This document shows, in pieces, positions 16,690 to 25,523 of a stretch of DNA of 64,000 nucleotides. Within the stretch, counting starts at the first letter, position 1; the number at the start of each line of letters is the position of its first letter. The stretch is from Aquimarina sp. Aq78 (lineage in GTDB: Bacteria > Bacteroidota > Bacteroidia > Flavobacteriales > Flavobacteriaceae): positions 1 through 64,000 of the forward strand of contig NZ_OMKA01000015.1 of the NCBI RefSeq assembly GCF_900299525.1, in the 5' to 3' direction. The notes under the pieces are model-generated. The model worked only from the letters and a program-made list of their open reading frames with translations. It made no database searches and had not been told where the DNA came from. A program made the position numbers and the translations under genes.

Positions 16690-18204
16690 TTATTCAATCC
16701 CCAATTTTGGGATATCATGATCTCCTAGTGCTACAGAAATATTTTTGGTTTCCATATAAAAGTCAAAACTATACTCTCCTCCATCTCTGCCTATACCGCT
16801 ATATTTAATTCCTCCAAAAGGTGTGGGTAAGTGTCTTACATTTTGCGAATTTATCCATACCATTCCTGCTTCTACTTTATGTGCTACACGATGTGCACGA
16901 CCTACATCTTTTGTCCAGATATAAGCCGTTAACCCATATTTTACGGCATTGGCTATTTCGATGGCTTCATCTTCAGTTTCAAATGGAATTACGGTTAGAA
17001 ACGGTCCAAAAACTTCTTCTTGGGCAATGCGCATACCTTTTGATGCATCTATAAATAATGTTGGATCTACATAACATCCTTTTTCTAACCCATCTGGTTT
17101 ACCACCACCCAAAGCCAGAGTCGCTCCTTCTTCTTTTCCTATTTTGCTATAATTCAATACTTTTTCCTGATGTGTAGGATGAATCATAGGGCCAATTTCG
17201 GTTATCGGATCTAATGGATGCCCTACTTTTATATTAGCGACTCTCTTTTTTAGTTTTTCAACAAAATCTGAATAGATATCTTTTTGTAATAATAATCTAC
17301 TACTTGATGTGCATCGTTCTCCATTAAGGCTGTATTTCATAAAAATTGCAGCATCTAGAGCTCTCTCTACATCAGCATCATTAAAAACAATAATAGGATT
17401 TTGTCCCCCTAATTCTAAATGCACTCTTTTTAACGTTGGTGCTCCTTGTTTCATAATGTGGCTACCTGTTGTAGTTTCTCCGATAAATGCAACTGCCTTT
17501 ATGTGTTCATGTTCTGTCAATGATTTTCCTGCTGTTTCTCCAAAACCATGTACCACATTCCATACTCCTTTTGGCAATCCTGCTTCATGTGCTAATTCTG
17601 CGAGCCTTGCTGCTGTTATGGGACTAAATTCGGCAGGTTTATGAACGACAGTACAACCTGCTGCCAGAGCTGGTGCTATCTTCCATGTGCTTAGCATAAA
17701 TGGAGTATTCCAGGGGGTAATAATACCTACTGGCCCGATGGGTTGACGCATGGTATAATTTACATGATGGGTATCTGGTGTAGATAACCCATTTTGTGCA
17801 TCAATGGCTTTATCTGCAAAATACTTAAAGTTTGCAGCACCTCTAATCGCGGCTTTTTTCATAAAACGGATAGGTTGTCCCGTATCATAGCTTTCTAGTA
17901 TCGCAATTTCATCTGCATGTTCTTCTATTTTTTCTGCTATGGCATACAAAATATCTCGTCTACTTTTATGAGACATTGCTTTCCATTCTGTAAAAGCATC
18001 CATTGCGGCCCGAGCTGCATTATCAATATCTTCTTTATCACTTTCTGCTACATTAGTTATAAAACTTCCATCTACAGGTGTTGTATTCTCAAATGTTTTT
18101 CCTGAAATCGCTTCAACAGTTTTTCCATTGATAAGATTCTTGATACCTCTTTCTTTCAATTGAGGTAAAAACCGATGTAATAATTCTAAATTCTCGTCTA
18201 ACAT
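16690..18204 (-). CDS. hpaE: 5-carboxymethyl-2-hydroxymuconate semialdehyde dehydrogenase
   Basis: 504 residues of the ALDH superfamily, with general base Glu264 (LELGGQNP) and nucleophile Cys298 (GERCTSSSR). The C-terminal end (GRDGGEYSFDFYMETKNISVALGDH) is the ending seen in HpaE proteins and separates it from the second ALDH at 13914. It oxidises the ring-cleavage aldehyde to 5-carboxymethyl-2-hydroxymuconate with NAD+. The start overlaps the hpaG stop in a TAATG, so the two are translationally coupled, and it is 10 bp from hpaD. Confidence 0.92.
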   Translation of the reverse strand: MLDENLELLHRFLPQLKERGIKNLINGKTVEAISGKTFENTTPVDGSFITNVAESDKEDIDNAARAAMDAFTEWKAMSHKSRRDILYAIAEKIEEHADEIAILESYDTGQPIRFMKKAAIRGAANFKYFADKAIDAQNGLSTPDTHHVNYTMRQPIGPVGIITPWNTPFMLSTWKIAPALAAGCTVVHKPAEFSPITAARLAELAHEAGLPKGVWNVVHGFGETAGKSLTEHEHIKAVAFIGETTTGSHIMKQGAPTLKRVHLELGGQNPIIVFNDADVERALDAAIFMKYSLNGERCTSSSRLLLQKDIYSDFVEKLKKRVANIKVGHPLDPITEIGPMIHPTHQEKVLNYSKIGKEEGATLALGGGKPDGLEKGCYVDPTLFIDASKGMRIAQEEVFGPFLTVIPFETEDEAIEIANAVKYGLTAYIWTKDVGRAHRVAHKVEAGMVWINSQNVRHLPTPFGGIKYSGIGRDGGEYSFDFYMETKNISVALGDHDIPKLGIE

Positions 18205-18947
18205 TATTCTGCTATTAAGTAATTTTCTAATTTTCCAATACCCGACACTTCACATACTACTGTATCTCCCGGATAAATGTGTGATACTCCTTCTGGAGTT
18301 CCTGACCAAATCATATCGCCGGGATTAAGTGTCATAAAATCTGACATATACTCTATCAATTCTGCAATGTTATGTCTAATATTTTTGGTATTACCTTCTT
18401 GTCTTAGTTCTCCATTCACCCAGGTTTTAAGGGAAACATTGTTAGGGTCTATATCTTTGGCATCTACCATCCACGGACCACAAGGCCCCCAGGTATCAAA
18501 TCCTTTTGCCTTAAGTGGTGGTCTGTAATAATTAACCACAAAATCACGAACCGTAATTTCATTGCCTACCATATAATATCCAACATAATCTAATGCATCA
18601 GCCGCTTTAACTTTTCTGCACGAACGACCTATTACAGCCACAAGTTCACATTCGTAGTGCATATAATCTATTCCCGATGGAACAATAATATTGGATTTAT
18701 GCCCAATCATCGTATGGGGCATTTTGTGAAACAATATGGGATATTCTGGAATCTCTAACTTTAGTTCCTTGGCATGATCTGCATAGGCTAATGCTACACC
18801 AATTGCTTTACCTACTCCTTGTGGATCAAGGGGTGGAAGAAACATAACATCATCAGGATTAAATTCTTGTGTCCCTTTTAGTATAAGATCATTTTCATAA
18901 ATCCCCTGATGGATTCCTCCATTATACGCAAACCTTACGTGTTTCAT
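18204..18947 (-). CDS. hpaG: HpaG-type isomerase/decarboxylase, single FAH domain
   Basis: 247 residues of the fumarylacetoacetate hydrolase fold. The metal-binding core is visible: HYECELVAVIG (acidic ligands), NEITVRDFV, KGFDTWGPCGPWMV, and the C-terminal MIWSGTPEGVSHIYPGD. Family members in this pathway decarboxylate 5-oxo-pent-3-ene-1,2,5-tricarboxylate and isomerise the product. In Escherichia coli one polypeptide carries two such domains; here there is only one, closest to the C-terminal type. Either a homomeric enzyme does both steps or a partner lies elsewhere. It follows hpaI with a 60-bp gap. Confidence 0.87.
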   Translation of the reverse strand: MKHVRFAYNGGIHQGIYENDLILKGTQEFNPDDVMFLPPLDPQGVGKAIGVALAYADHAKELKLEIPEYPILFHKMPHTMIGHKSNIIVPSGIDYMHYECELVAVIGRSCRKVKAADALDYVGYYMVGNEITVRDFVVNYYRPPLKAKGFDTWGPCGPWMVDAKDIDPNNVSLKTWVNGELRQEGNTKNIRHNIAELIEYMSDFMTLNPGDMIWSGTPEGVSHIYPGDTVVCEVSGIGKLENYLIAE

Positions 18948-19007
18948 ACATTTATATTTATTGCCGAATCAAATTCTCACTACTATAATCTTTTTGCTTT
19001 TCACAAA

Positions 19008-19808
19008 TCAGTAGCGTGTATTTGACGTATTATCTTTTTGTTCTGGTTTATAGTGTTCTGCTAATTCTTTTGCTGTTTTTGCAAGTAGAAGAGTATCAAT
19101 CCCAACTCCAATCATATTAGCACCTTGCTCACTGTAATAGTTAACAATTTCTTTTGATGTAGACAGAAAACCTGCTGTTTTTCCTTTCGCCTTAATGCGG
19201 TGGATAGCTTTTACTATTACCTCTTTTACTTTTGGGTGGTTGGGTTGCCCCAAATACCCCATTGATCCTGCTAAATCTGCTGGTCCTATAAATACTCCAT
19301 CTACCCCATTTACTGCTAAGATTTCTTCTAAATGATTAATTCCTTCAACAGATTCTACCTGACAGATCAAACACATTTCATTATTAGCATCCAGGAAATA
19401 ATCATTAGTTCTATTCCATTTTGATGCTCTTGCCAATGCTGTACCTATGCCTCTAAAGCCTTCTGGGGGGTAACGCATTGCCTTTACAAGTTCTTCTGCC
19501 TGTGATGCGCTTTCGACCATCGGAACCAACAAGCTTTGCACACCAATATCCATAAACTGTTTTATAAGTACAGAACCCCCAACAGGTGGGCGAACAATAA
19601 CCTGCACATCATATGCAGCCATTACTTGCAGTTGCGTCTGAATAGTTCTTAAATCAAATGGAGCATGTTCTCCATCAATTACAATCCAATCAAATCCAGA
19701 ACCTGCCAAAATCTCTGCTGTAACTGTATCTACAATACCATTCCATATACCATAAATGGTTTCACGATTATGTACTGCTTCTTTGAATAAGTTTTTAGAA
19801 ATGTTCAT
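19008..19808 (-). CDS. hpaI: 4-hydroxy-2-oxoheptanedioate aldolase
   Basis: 266 residues, standard for the HpaI/HpcH class II aldolases. The catalytic His is in DGEHAPFD. The divalent metal is held by the Glu in CQVESVEG and the Asp in IGPADLAG. RYPPEGFRGIG is the phosphate/carboxylate-binding stretch. It cleaves 4-hydroxy-2-oxoheptane-1,7-dioate to pyruvate and succinic semialdehyde, the last ring-derived step. The start is 4 bp after the hpaH stop. Confidence 0.92.
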   Translation of the reverse strand: MNISKNLFKEAVHNRETIYGIWNGIVDTVTAEILAGSGFDWIVIDGEHAPFDLRTIQTQLQVMAAYDVQVIVRPPVGGSVLIKQFMDIGVQSLLVPMVESASQAEELVKAMRYPPEGFRGIGTALARASKWNRTNDYFLDANNEMCLICQVESVEGINHLEEILAVNGVDGVFIGPADLAGSMGYLGQPNHPKVKEVIVKAIHRIKAKGKTAGFLSTSKEIVNYYSEQGANMIGVGIDTLLLAKTAKELAEHYKPEQKDNTSNTRY

Positions 19809-19812
19809 GTTA

Positions 19813-20616
19813 TTACATAAAATTACAAGTTATTTTCCCCAGTGAATTATAATCAACAGTAATAGTATCTCCGGCCTTTACGATAACCGGACGTGTAAAA
19901 GAACCTGCCAAAATGATTTGTCCTGCATCTAACGTTATATTGTGTTTTGCATATTTTTTTGCTAACCATATAATACCTTTGGCAGGGTGATCAAGTACAG
20001 CTGCAGCAATACCAGACTCTTCGATAGTTCCGTTTTTGTATAATAATGCACCTACCCACCTTAAATCTATATCTCGAGGATTAATTTTGGTATTACCCAA
20101 AATGATCCCTGCATTAGCTGCATTATCAGAAATCGTATCTTTAACAGTTCTACTATAATTTGTATTGGGATCAACCCGGAAAGTGCGTGCTGCAATAAGT
20201 TCTAGTACAGGTACTACATAATCTGTTGCATCCAATACATCTTCTATTGTAAGAGTATCTCCGAAAAGTGGTTTTTTCAATACAAAAGCTAATTCTACCT
20301 CTATCCTTGGATCCAAAAAATCGGAAGTTTTTATCTCACAACCATTTTCATAAACCATATCGTCTAGTAGTGTTCCATAATCAGGTTCATTAATATTCAT
20401 AGCGACCTGCATAACTTTAGAAGTAAGACCAATTTTATATCCAACTACTTTTCTACCTTCTTGCTTTTTGATATTAACCCACTCTTTCTGAATTTGATAG
20501 GCATCATTAATATCCATCTCAGGAAAATAATTTGTTGTGGCGACTACCTGTTTTTTATTTTTTTCTGAATCATGTAATCGATTTGCTTCCTCTTTTATTT
20601 GTGATGAAGTTAACAT
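19813..20616 (-). CDS. hpaH: 2-oxo-hept-3-ene-1,7-dioate hydratase
   Basis: 267 residues from the ATG at 20616; the frame also reaches a TTG at 20637, which is not needed. Motifs: DAYQIQKEW, GYKIGLTSKVMQ, EPDYGTLLDDMVY, DPRIEVELAFVL (metal-binding acidic patch) and HPAKGIIWLA. It adds water to the 2-oxo-heptenedioate produced by HpaG, feeding HpaI. It is the first gene of the minus-strand run hpaH-I-G-E-D-F-aldehyde dehydrogenase-ThDP enzyme-phosphoesterase, which extends about 9 kb without internal terminators. The candidate operator at 20670-20698 lies 53 bp upstream. Confidence 0.9.
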   Translation of the reverse strand: MLTSSQIKEEANRLHDSEKNKKQVVATTNYFPEMDINDAYQIQKEWVNIKKQEGRKVVGYKIGLTSKVMQVAMNINEPDYGTLLDDMVYENGCEIKTSDFLDPRIEVELAFVLKKPLFGDTLTIEDVLDATDYVVPVLELIAARTFRVDPNTNYSRTVKDTISDNAANAGIILGNTKINPRDIDLRWVGALLYKNGTIEESGIAAAVLDHPAKGIIWLAKKYAKHNITLDAGQIILAGSFTRPVIVKAGDTITVDYNSLGKITCNFM

Positions 20617-20669
20617 AGTATAATTTATTAGTTGCAATCTCGTTTATTTAAAAACAAAGTTGATTCATA

Positions 20670-20698
20670 AAAGTGCTATAATTGTTTCACTTTTTGTT
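20670..20698 (-). promoter_or_regulatory. Candidate operator, copy 1 (ahead of hpaH)
   Basis: AAAGTG-N12-CACTTTTTGTT in the 124-bp region between hpaH and the divergent AraC-type gene. Downstream on the minus strand, at 20655-20662, is CAACTTTG, one mismatch from a -7 promoter box. The palindrome would therefore lie at or just above the -33 region, a usual activator position. The same palindrome stands before the aminotransferase gene. Confidence 0.55.
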
Positions 20699-20740
20699 GT
20701 CTTGCTACTATTTATATGTATAATGGATTATTTTTGATGT

Positions 20741-21652
20741 ATGAAAGATAAAGATTTGATTCGATTAGATAAATTTTCGGATAAAAAAGATTTGCCCTTT
20801 TTTATGCGTCCCTTAGTTCATGAAAAAAACAGAGATAGAAAAAAAAGAGACCCACATCGTCATACATATCATGAGATTATATATTTTAAATCCGGTGAAG
20901 CACTTCAGAACATAGACGATGAAATTGTAAACCTGAAAACTCCGAATACTTTTTATTTAATAGAGCGAGGACAGGTACATGATTTCATTAAAGGAAAAAA
21001 CATGCAGGGTTTTCTAATTCGTTTTGATAGTGAGCTTATTCCTTTTCAAAAAACGATCGATAACATCTCTTTTTTATCCATAATTCATAATATATCTAAG
21101 GTAAATACAATTATTTTAGGCAAGGATGATGTATCACAATTTGAAGCAATTTTAAAACAGCTTCATTATGAATACCTATCTCCTTTATATTCATACGGGA
21201 GAAGAAATACAATCGTTTTTCTATTACTTACTTTATTGGTGAAATTGCAGCGAAAATGTAATGAAATCAATAGTGATGAGCAAAATTTAAATCAATCTTA
21301 TGAAAAAAAGATATATTATAAGTTTCTAGAATTGCTAGAACTTAATTTTTCTAGTTATCACGAGTGTGATTTTTATGCTCATGAGCTCGGTTTATCAAAC
21401 AGAAAATTAACCGAGATCACAATGTTTGCCAATGGATCCTCAAGTAAAAAAATTATTATTGATCGTATTATTATTGAAGCAAAACGATTATTACTCTATA
21501 GCCAAATCAGTTCGAAAGAAATTTCTTTTATATTGGGATTTGAAAGCCCCTCATATTTTAGCAGGCTTTTTAAAAACAAAACTGGAGAATCTCCAAATTC
21601 ATATAAAAAAAACATCAAAAGTAAAGAAAATGCATATTTCGAAAAAAGATGA
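20741..21652 (+). CDS. AraC-family transcriptional regulator, probable activator of the hpa genes
   Basis: 303 residues. The N-terminal cupin-like sensing domain has HRHTYHEIIYFKSGE near 40-55 and YLIERGQVHDF. The C-terminal two-helix-turn-helix DNA-binding domain spans about 195-295 (ELGLSNRKLTEIT, IIIEAKRLLLYS, SSKEISFILGFESPSYFSRLFKNKTGESP). This layout is shared with HpaA, which senses 4-hydroxyphenylacetate or its relatives. It is divergent from hpaH, as expected for a local activator. The ligand is not known; given the cluster it may be a homoprotocatechuate-related compound. Confidence 0.88.
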   Translation: MKDKDLIRLDKFSDKKDLPFFMRPLVHEKNRDRKKRDPHRHTYHEIIYFKSGEALQNIDDEIVNLKTPNTFYLIERGQVHDFIKGKNMQGFLIRFDSELIPFQKTIDNISFLSIIHNISKVNTIILGKDDVSQFEAILKQLHYEYLSPLYSYGRRNTIVFLLLTLLVKLQRKCNEINSDEQNLNQSYEKKIYYKFLELLELNFSSYHECDFYAHELGLSNRKLTEITMFANGSSSKKIIIDRIIIEAKRLLLYSQISSKEISFILGFESPSYFSRLFKNKTGESPNSYKKNIKSKENAYFEKR

Positions 21653-21655
21653 TGA

Positions 21656-21952
21656 TTATTTATCATCAATATCTGCTACTTGATCTTTACGCACTTCTTC
21701 AGGAATATCACTTGTAGTACTTACAGTTTCTTCTTCCTCTTCAAAACTTTGCATGGTATCTGCGAGACGTTTGCTAATTTTAACCAAATAGATAGTCTCT
21801 TCTGTTCTTACCTCTACAGCTTCTATTGCTTCATTATGCTGATTTCTAAAATGAACAATATCCTTATCGGCATAGCCATCGGGAAACTTTTCTACAAGTA
21901 GGTTTAAAATATTTTTATTAAGCTTTTTGTAGTCAACAATTACTCTTTTCAT
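21656..21952 (-). CDS. Conserved small flavobacterial protein, function unknown
   Basis: 98 residues from the ATG at 21952; the frame extends three codons to a TTG, which is less likely. The folded part is MKRVIVDYKKLNKNILNLLVEKFP, then IVHFRNQHNEAIEAVEVRTEETIYLVKIS. The tail, from about 72, is highly acidic (FEEEEETVSTTSDIPEEV). No membrane segment or signal peptide; likely cytosolic. The family is not named by me. It converges on the AraC-type gene with a 3-bp gap between stops. Confidence 0.7.
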   Translation of the reverse strand: MKRVIVDYKKLNKNILNLLVEKFPDGYADKDIVHFRNQHNEAIEAVEVRTEETIYLVKISKRLADTMQSFEEEEETVSTTSDIPEEVRKDQVADIDDK

Positions 21953-22321
21953 AGGACTCAAGGTTTTAAGAATTAATTCTATACTTTACATATTTCAAAT
22001 AACATTTTTTTTGCTAAATGTTATTATCTCTACTATAAATCTTGGAGTAGTTTTTATTAAGTTACTCCAAGTAATTTTCAATTGAGCGTATATTATTTCA
22101 CTGAGTAATTTGTTACTACAAGTCTAAATAAAAAAAATGGAACTTTTAAGAAATCAACTTTAAAAATCAATTATTTTTTTCAATTTTTTACTTGTTAAAA
22201 ATTTGAATTTTTCCTATGATCATAGTGTGTTTTCAAAACTCTTTAGGAAATTTATATTTACAACGAGTCATTTTTTATATCAAAGCTCAAATCCAAAAAG
22301 AGAAAAGACACTAGACACTAT
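21953..22321. other. AT-rich intergenic region with one hairpin
   Basis: 369 bp. It contains a perfect 9-bp inverted repeat, CTTGGAGTA at 22041-22049 with TACTCCAAG at 22063-22071, without a T run on either side, so it is more likely an RNA leader hairpin or protein site than a terminator. No ORF is credible. Confidence 0.5.
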
Positions 22322-22662
22322 ATGAAACTTCATTTTAAGAAAAATGGGGTACTATATATTTCTCTTGGAATTTTAATCTTTTTTATATGTTTTCACTTTG
22401 GAAAACATGAGAGTATAAAAGGGCATTCTATATATATTCGCAAACGATTTGGTAGATTTTTCTGGCTGGGATTACTTCATGTTTTACTCTTGCATATTTT
22501 GCTCTAATTGTAATACAAAAACTCTATATTTTCACTTCGCTACCTTTTTCATTGCTTATGATAATAATGATTGTATTATTTATTAGAGGTTTCAGAAAAA
22601 ACAAGAAACCCATATCTCCTAATAATATGGCATTTTCGACGTTATGTATGTCGGTATTATGA
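22322..22662 (+). pseudogene. Remnant of a transporter gene, possibly BCCT family
   Basis: A first frame (22322-22507, from ATG) gives NGVLYISLGILIFFICFHFGK and RFGRFFWLGLLHVLLLHILL. It then stops, but another frame continues smoothly (22492-22662) as ALIVIQKLYIFTSLPFSLLMIIM and ends RGFRKNK. The LPF motif after a hydrophobic QKxxIFTS run and the RxFW start resemble the last helices of betaine/choline/carnitine transporters. The opening resembles their first helix. The simplest reading is a gene that lost its centre and took a frameshift near 22495. The family call rests on short motifs and is tentative. Confidence 0.4.
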
Positions 22663-24899
22663 TTATGATAAAGACGATATTTAAAAAAAAATGGATGAAA
22701 TGGTTATTATATACCATTGGTGGGTTCATTTTCTTCAGCATTTGCTTTTATGCTAGTATCTATTTTGGCTTTTGGGGTAAATTACCTAACAAAGAAGAAT
22801 TAAGTTCTTTAAAACAGGCCGAGGCCACTCAAGTACTCGATAAAGATGGCCATATGATTGGTAAATATTACATCTATGACAGACAACCTATATCTTACGA
22901 AGATTTACCTCAGCACCTTATTGATGCACTAGTAGCTACAGAGGATGTACGCTTCTATGAACATGATGGTGTAGATAACACAAGTCTGTTACGCGTGTTT
23001 TTTAAAACCATTTTGCTTAGAGATAAATCTTCGGGAGGAGGAAGTACTATAACTTTACAATTGGCAAAAAACCTCTTCGGAAGAAAAAAATACAAATTTT
23101 TTAGTACAGTAATCAATAAATTGAAAGAATCTTTTGTTGCCAAAAGAATAGAAGATATTTATTCAAAAAAAGAGATTCTTACACTATACTTTAACACTGT
23201 TCCGTTTCCAGATAACACCTACGGAATAGAAAGTGCCGCCCAGAAATTCTTTAATAAATCCACCCATCAATTAACACTATCTGAAGCAGCTACACTTATA
23301 GGAACATTAAAAGCAAATCATAGTTATAACCCAAGACTTTTCCCTGAAAGAAGTCAGTTAAGAAGGGATGTTGTACTTCAACAAATGGCTAAATATGAGT
23401 ACCTAAGTGCTCATCGGTCAAATCAAACAATGAGTCAGCCCATCATCATGGATTATCAATATTTTAATCACGATCTTGGATTGGCACCTTATTTCAGAGA
23501 AGAAGTAAAAAAAGAATTGATCAACATCTTAGAAAAGCATAAAAAGCCAGATAGCACTGTTTATGATATCTATAATGATGGTTTGATTGTACATACTACG
23601 CTAGATTATAAAATGCAGGTTTTGGCAGAAGAAGCTATGAAAGAACATATGCAAGTTTTACAAAACGATTATGAAAAATCTTTTGGCAGTGCTGCTCCCT
23701 GGAAAAACAATAAAGATCTTGTTAATAATGCGATCAAAAACCTCAAAATTTATACTATTTACAAAGAACAAGGACTTACAGAAGCACAAATTGAAGATTC
23801 TCTTTCTGCAAAGAAAGACATAGAACTGTTCGAATGGAGTGGTAACATTACTAAAAAAATATCTTCTCTCGATAGTATACAACATTACCTTAAGTTTCTT
23901 AATACAGGAATGATTGCTATCGAACCAACAACGGGTGCGGTACAAGCATATCTGGGAGGGATTGATTATCGTTATTTTAAATATGATCATGTTTCGCAAA
24001 GCGAAAGACAGGTTGGATCTACTTTTAAACCTTTTGTTTATACTACTGCTATAGAAAATGGCATGAAGCCTTGTTCTTATTTTTCGACAAAAGAGATTAC
24101 CTATACAAATTTGGATAACTGGACGCCTAAAAATGCATCAGAACAAAATGATCCTTATCTTAATTTTACGCTAGAAAAAGCACTAAGCAACTCTGTTAAT
24201 ACTATTGCCGTAAAGGTGCTCAATGAGGTTGGTATCCCAAAAGTTGTAGATCAGGTAAAAAAACTAGGAGTCACGGCTATACTTTCTGAAGAACCTGCAA
24301 TGGCATTGGGTACAGATGGTATTAAATTAAAAGAATTAGCAGGTGCTTATGCAAGTTATGTAAATGAAGGTAAAAGTGTTAAGCCATTTTATATTTCGAG
24401 AATTGAGGATAAAAACGGTCGTTTAATTGCTTCTTTCGAGCCTGAAATAGCTGAGACTCCTGCTTATAATAATTACACCAGGCAGGTGCTTTTAGAAATG
24501 ATGAAATCTACTGTAGAGCAAGGTACTGCAACCAGACTTAGAGCGACCTATAACCTCAAAAACGATATTGCAGGAAAAACAGGGACCACCCAAGACAATA
24601 AGGATGGTTGGTTTGTGGGTATCACCCCAAACTTAGTAACGATCACCTGGGTAGGAAATGACAACTATAATATTGGTTTTAAGACTACAGCTTTAGGACA
24701 AGGAGCCAATACTGCGTTACCAATTTTTGCTAAATTGTACCAAAAGATGAATCTAGATAGTACATTTGATCCTATTACAAAAAGTAAATTCGAAGAGAGC
24801 TCCAAAGAAGTTTTAAAAGATTTGGATTGTAGACCCGAAAAAAGAGATAATTTCCTTAAGCGTCTTTTTGGTAAAAAGAAGAAAAAGAAGAGATTTTAG
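22644..24899 (+). CDS. Class A penicillin-binding protein (PBP1A-like)
   Basis: 751 residues. One N-terminal membrane anchor (20-44). The glycosyltransferase family 51 domain has catalytic Glu100 in VATEDVRFYEHDGVD and GGGSTITLQLAKNLF at 131-145. The transpeptidase domain has the SxxK motif at Ser459 (GSTFKPF), the SxN motif in SNSVNT and KTGT at 645-648. It polymerises lipid II and cross-links peptidoglycan. Three starts are possible (22644, 22659, 22665); the last, MIKTIFKKK, gives a usual basic N-terminus, and the first two fall inside the transporter remnant. The C-terminus is very lysine-rich. Confidence 0.93.
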   Translation: MYVGIMIMIKTIFKKKWMKWLLYTIGGFIFFSICFYASIYFGFWGKLPNKEELSSLKQAEATQVLDKDGHMIGKYYIYDRQPISYEDLPQHLIDALVATEDVRFYEHDGVDNTSLLRVFFKTILLRDKSSGGGSTITLQLAKNLFGRKKYKFFSTVINKLKESFVAKRIEDIYSKKEILTLYFNTVPFPDNTYGIESAAQKFFNKSTHQLTLSEAATLIGTLKANHSYNPRLFPERSQLRRDVVLQQMAKYEYLSAHRSNQTMSQPIIMDYQYFNHDLGLAPYFREEVKKELINILEKHKKPDSTVYDIYNDGLIVHTTLDYKMQVLAEEAMKEHMQVLQNDYEKSFGSAAPWKNNKDLVNNAIKNLKIYTIYKEQGLTEAQIEDSLSAKKDIELFEWSGNITKKISSLDSIQHYLKFLNTGMIAIEPTTGAVQAYLGGIDYRYFKYDHVSQSERQVGSTFKPFVYTTAIENGMKPCSYFSTKEITYTNLDNWTPKNASEQNDPYLNFTLEKALSNSVNTIAVKVLNEVGIPKVVDQVKKLGVTAILSEEPAMALGTDGIKLKELAGAYASYVNEGKSVKPFYISRIEDKNGRLIASFEPEIAETPAYNNYTRQVLLEMMKSTVEQGTATRLRATYNLKNDIAGKTGTTQDNKDGWFVGITPNLVTITWVGNDNYNIGFKTTALGQGANTALPIFAKLYQKMNLDSTFDPITKSKFEESSKEVLKDLDCRPEKRDNFLKRLFGKKKKKKRF

Positions 24900-24927
24900 A
24901 TTACTATAATTCTACATTACTTACTTA

Positions 24928-25500
24928 TTATACAACTTCCCCATATTTCTTTACCAGAAATGTATGTAGCTTAAATGCTCCTACTCCCAACAAAATACCT
25001 ATTGCCATACCAGTGACAATATCGCCGGGATAATGCACTCCTATATAAATTCTGCTATAACTAACAACAATTGACCATACCACCATAAATGGGAAAATAT
25101 ATTTTAAGTGTTTTCGAAGGGCTAATCCAGTAAAAAAAGCTAATGCCATAGAACTTGCTGCATGGCCCGAAAAATACCCGTGACGTCCACAACGTTCTGC
25201 AATAAAACGTGTAAACTCGGATACTCCGTCTGCTCTACATGGTCTTGGTCGCATAAACAACACATTCTTAAACAGGTTAGATAACTGATCAGTAGCTGTA
25301 ATTAATAACGCTACTACTATCAATGTAATGATGGTGCCTCTAATTCCAAAATATTTATAGAAAAAAACCAGTAATACTAAATACAAGGGGATTTGGTATA
25401 ACTTCTCTGTCATAAATAACCAAAATCCATCCCATGCAGATGAGCCCAGGTTATTGAGATATAAAAAAAGATCTTTGTCTAATTGTATGAGGTCTTCCAT
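24928..25500 (-). CDS. PAP2-family membrane phosphatase
   Basis: 190 residues with five to six hydrophobic segments. The three acid-phosphatase motifs are present: KNVLFMRPRP (KxxxxxxRP), FSGHAAS (variant of PSGH) and SRIYIGVHYPGD (SRxxxxxHxxxD). Enzymes of this type dephosphorylate undecaprenyl diphosphate, phosphatidylglycerophosphate or other lipid phosphates at the outer face of the inner membrane. Position beside a PBP fits recycling of undecaprenyl carrier, but this is only context. The downstream gene at 25524 starts 23 bp before it and may be co-transcribed. Confidence 0.9.
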   Translation of the reverse strand: MEDLIQLDKDLFLYLNNLGSSAWDGFWLFMTEKLYQIPLYLVLLVFFYKYFGIRGTIITLIVVALLITATDQLSNLFKNVLFMRPRPCRADGVSEFTRFIAERCGRHGYFSGHAASSMALAFFTGLALRKHLKYIFPFMVVWSIVVSYSRIYIGVHYPGDIVTGMAIGILLGVGAFKLHTFLVKKYGEVV

Positions 25501-25523
25501 TGTTATGGTTGTTTATTTATTTT

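Noticed and set aside
9589..20616. HpaB/HpaC hydroxylase or a dedicated importer in the cluster
   Set aside because: All frames of the cluster were accounted for; no flavin monooxygenase, reductase or MFS-type HpaX gene lies there.
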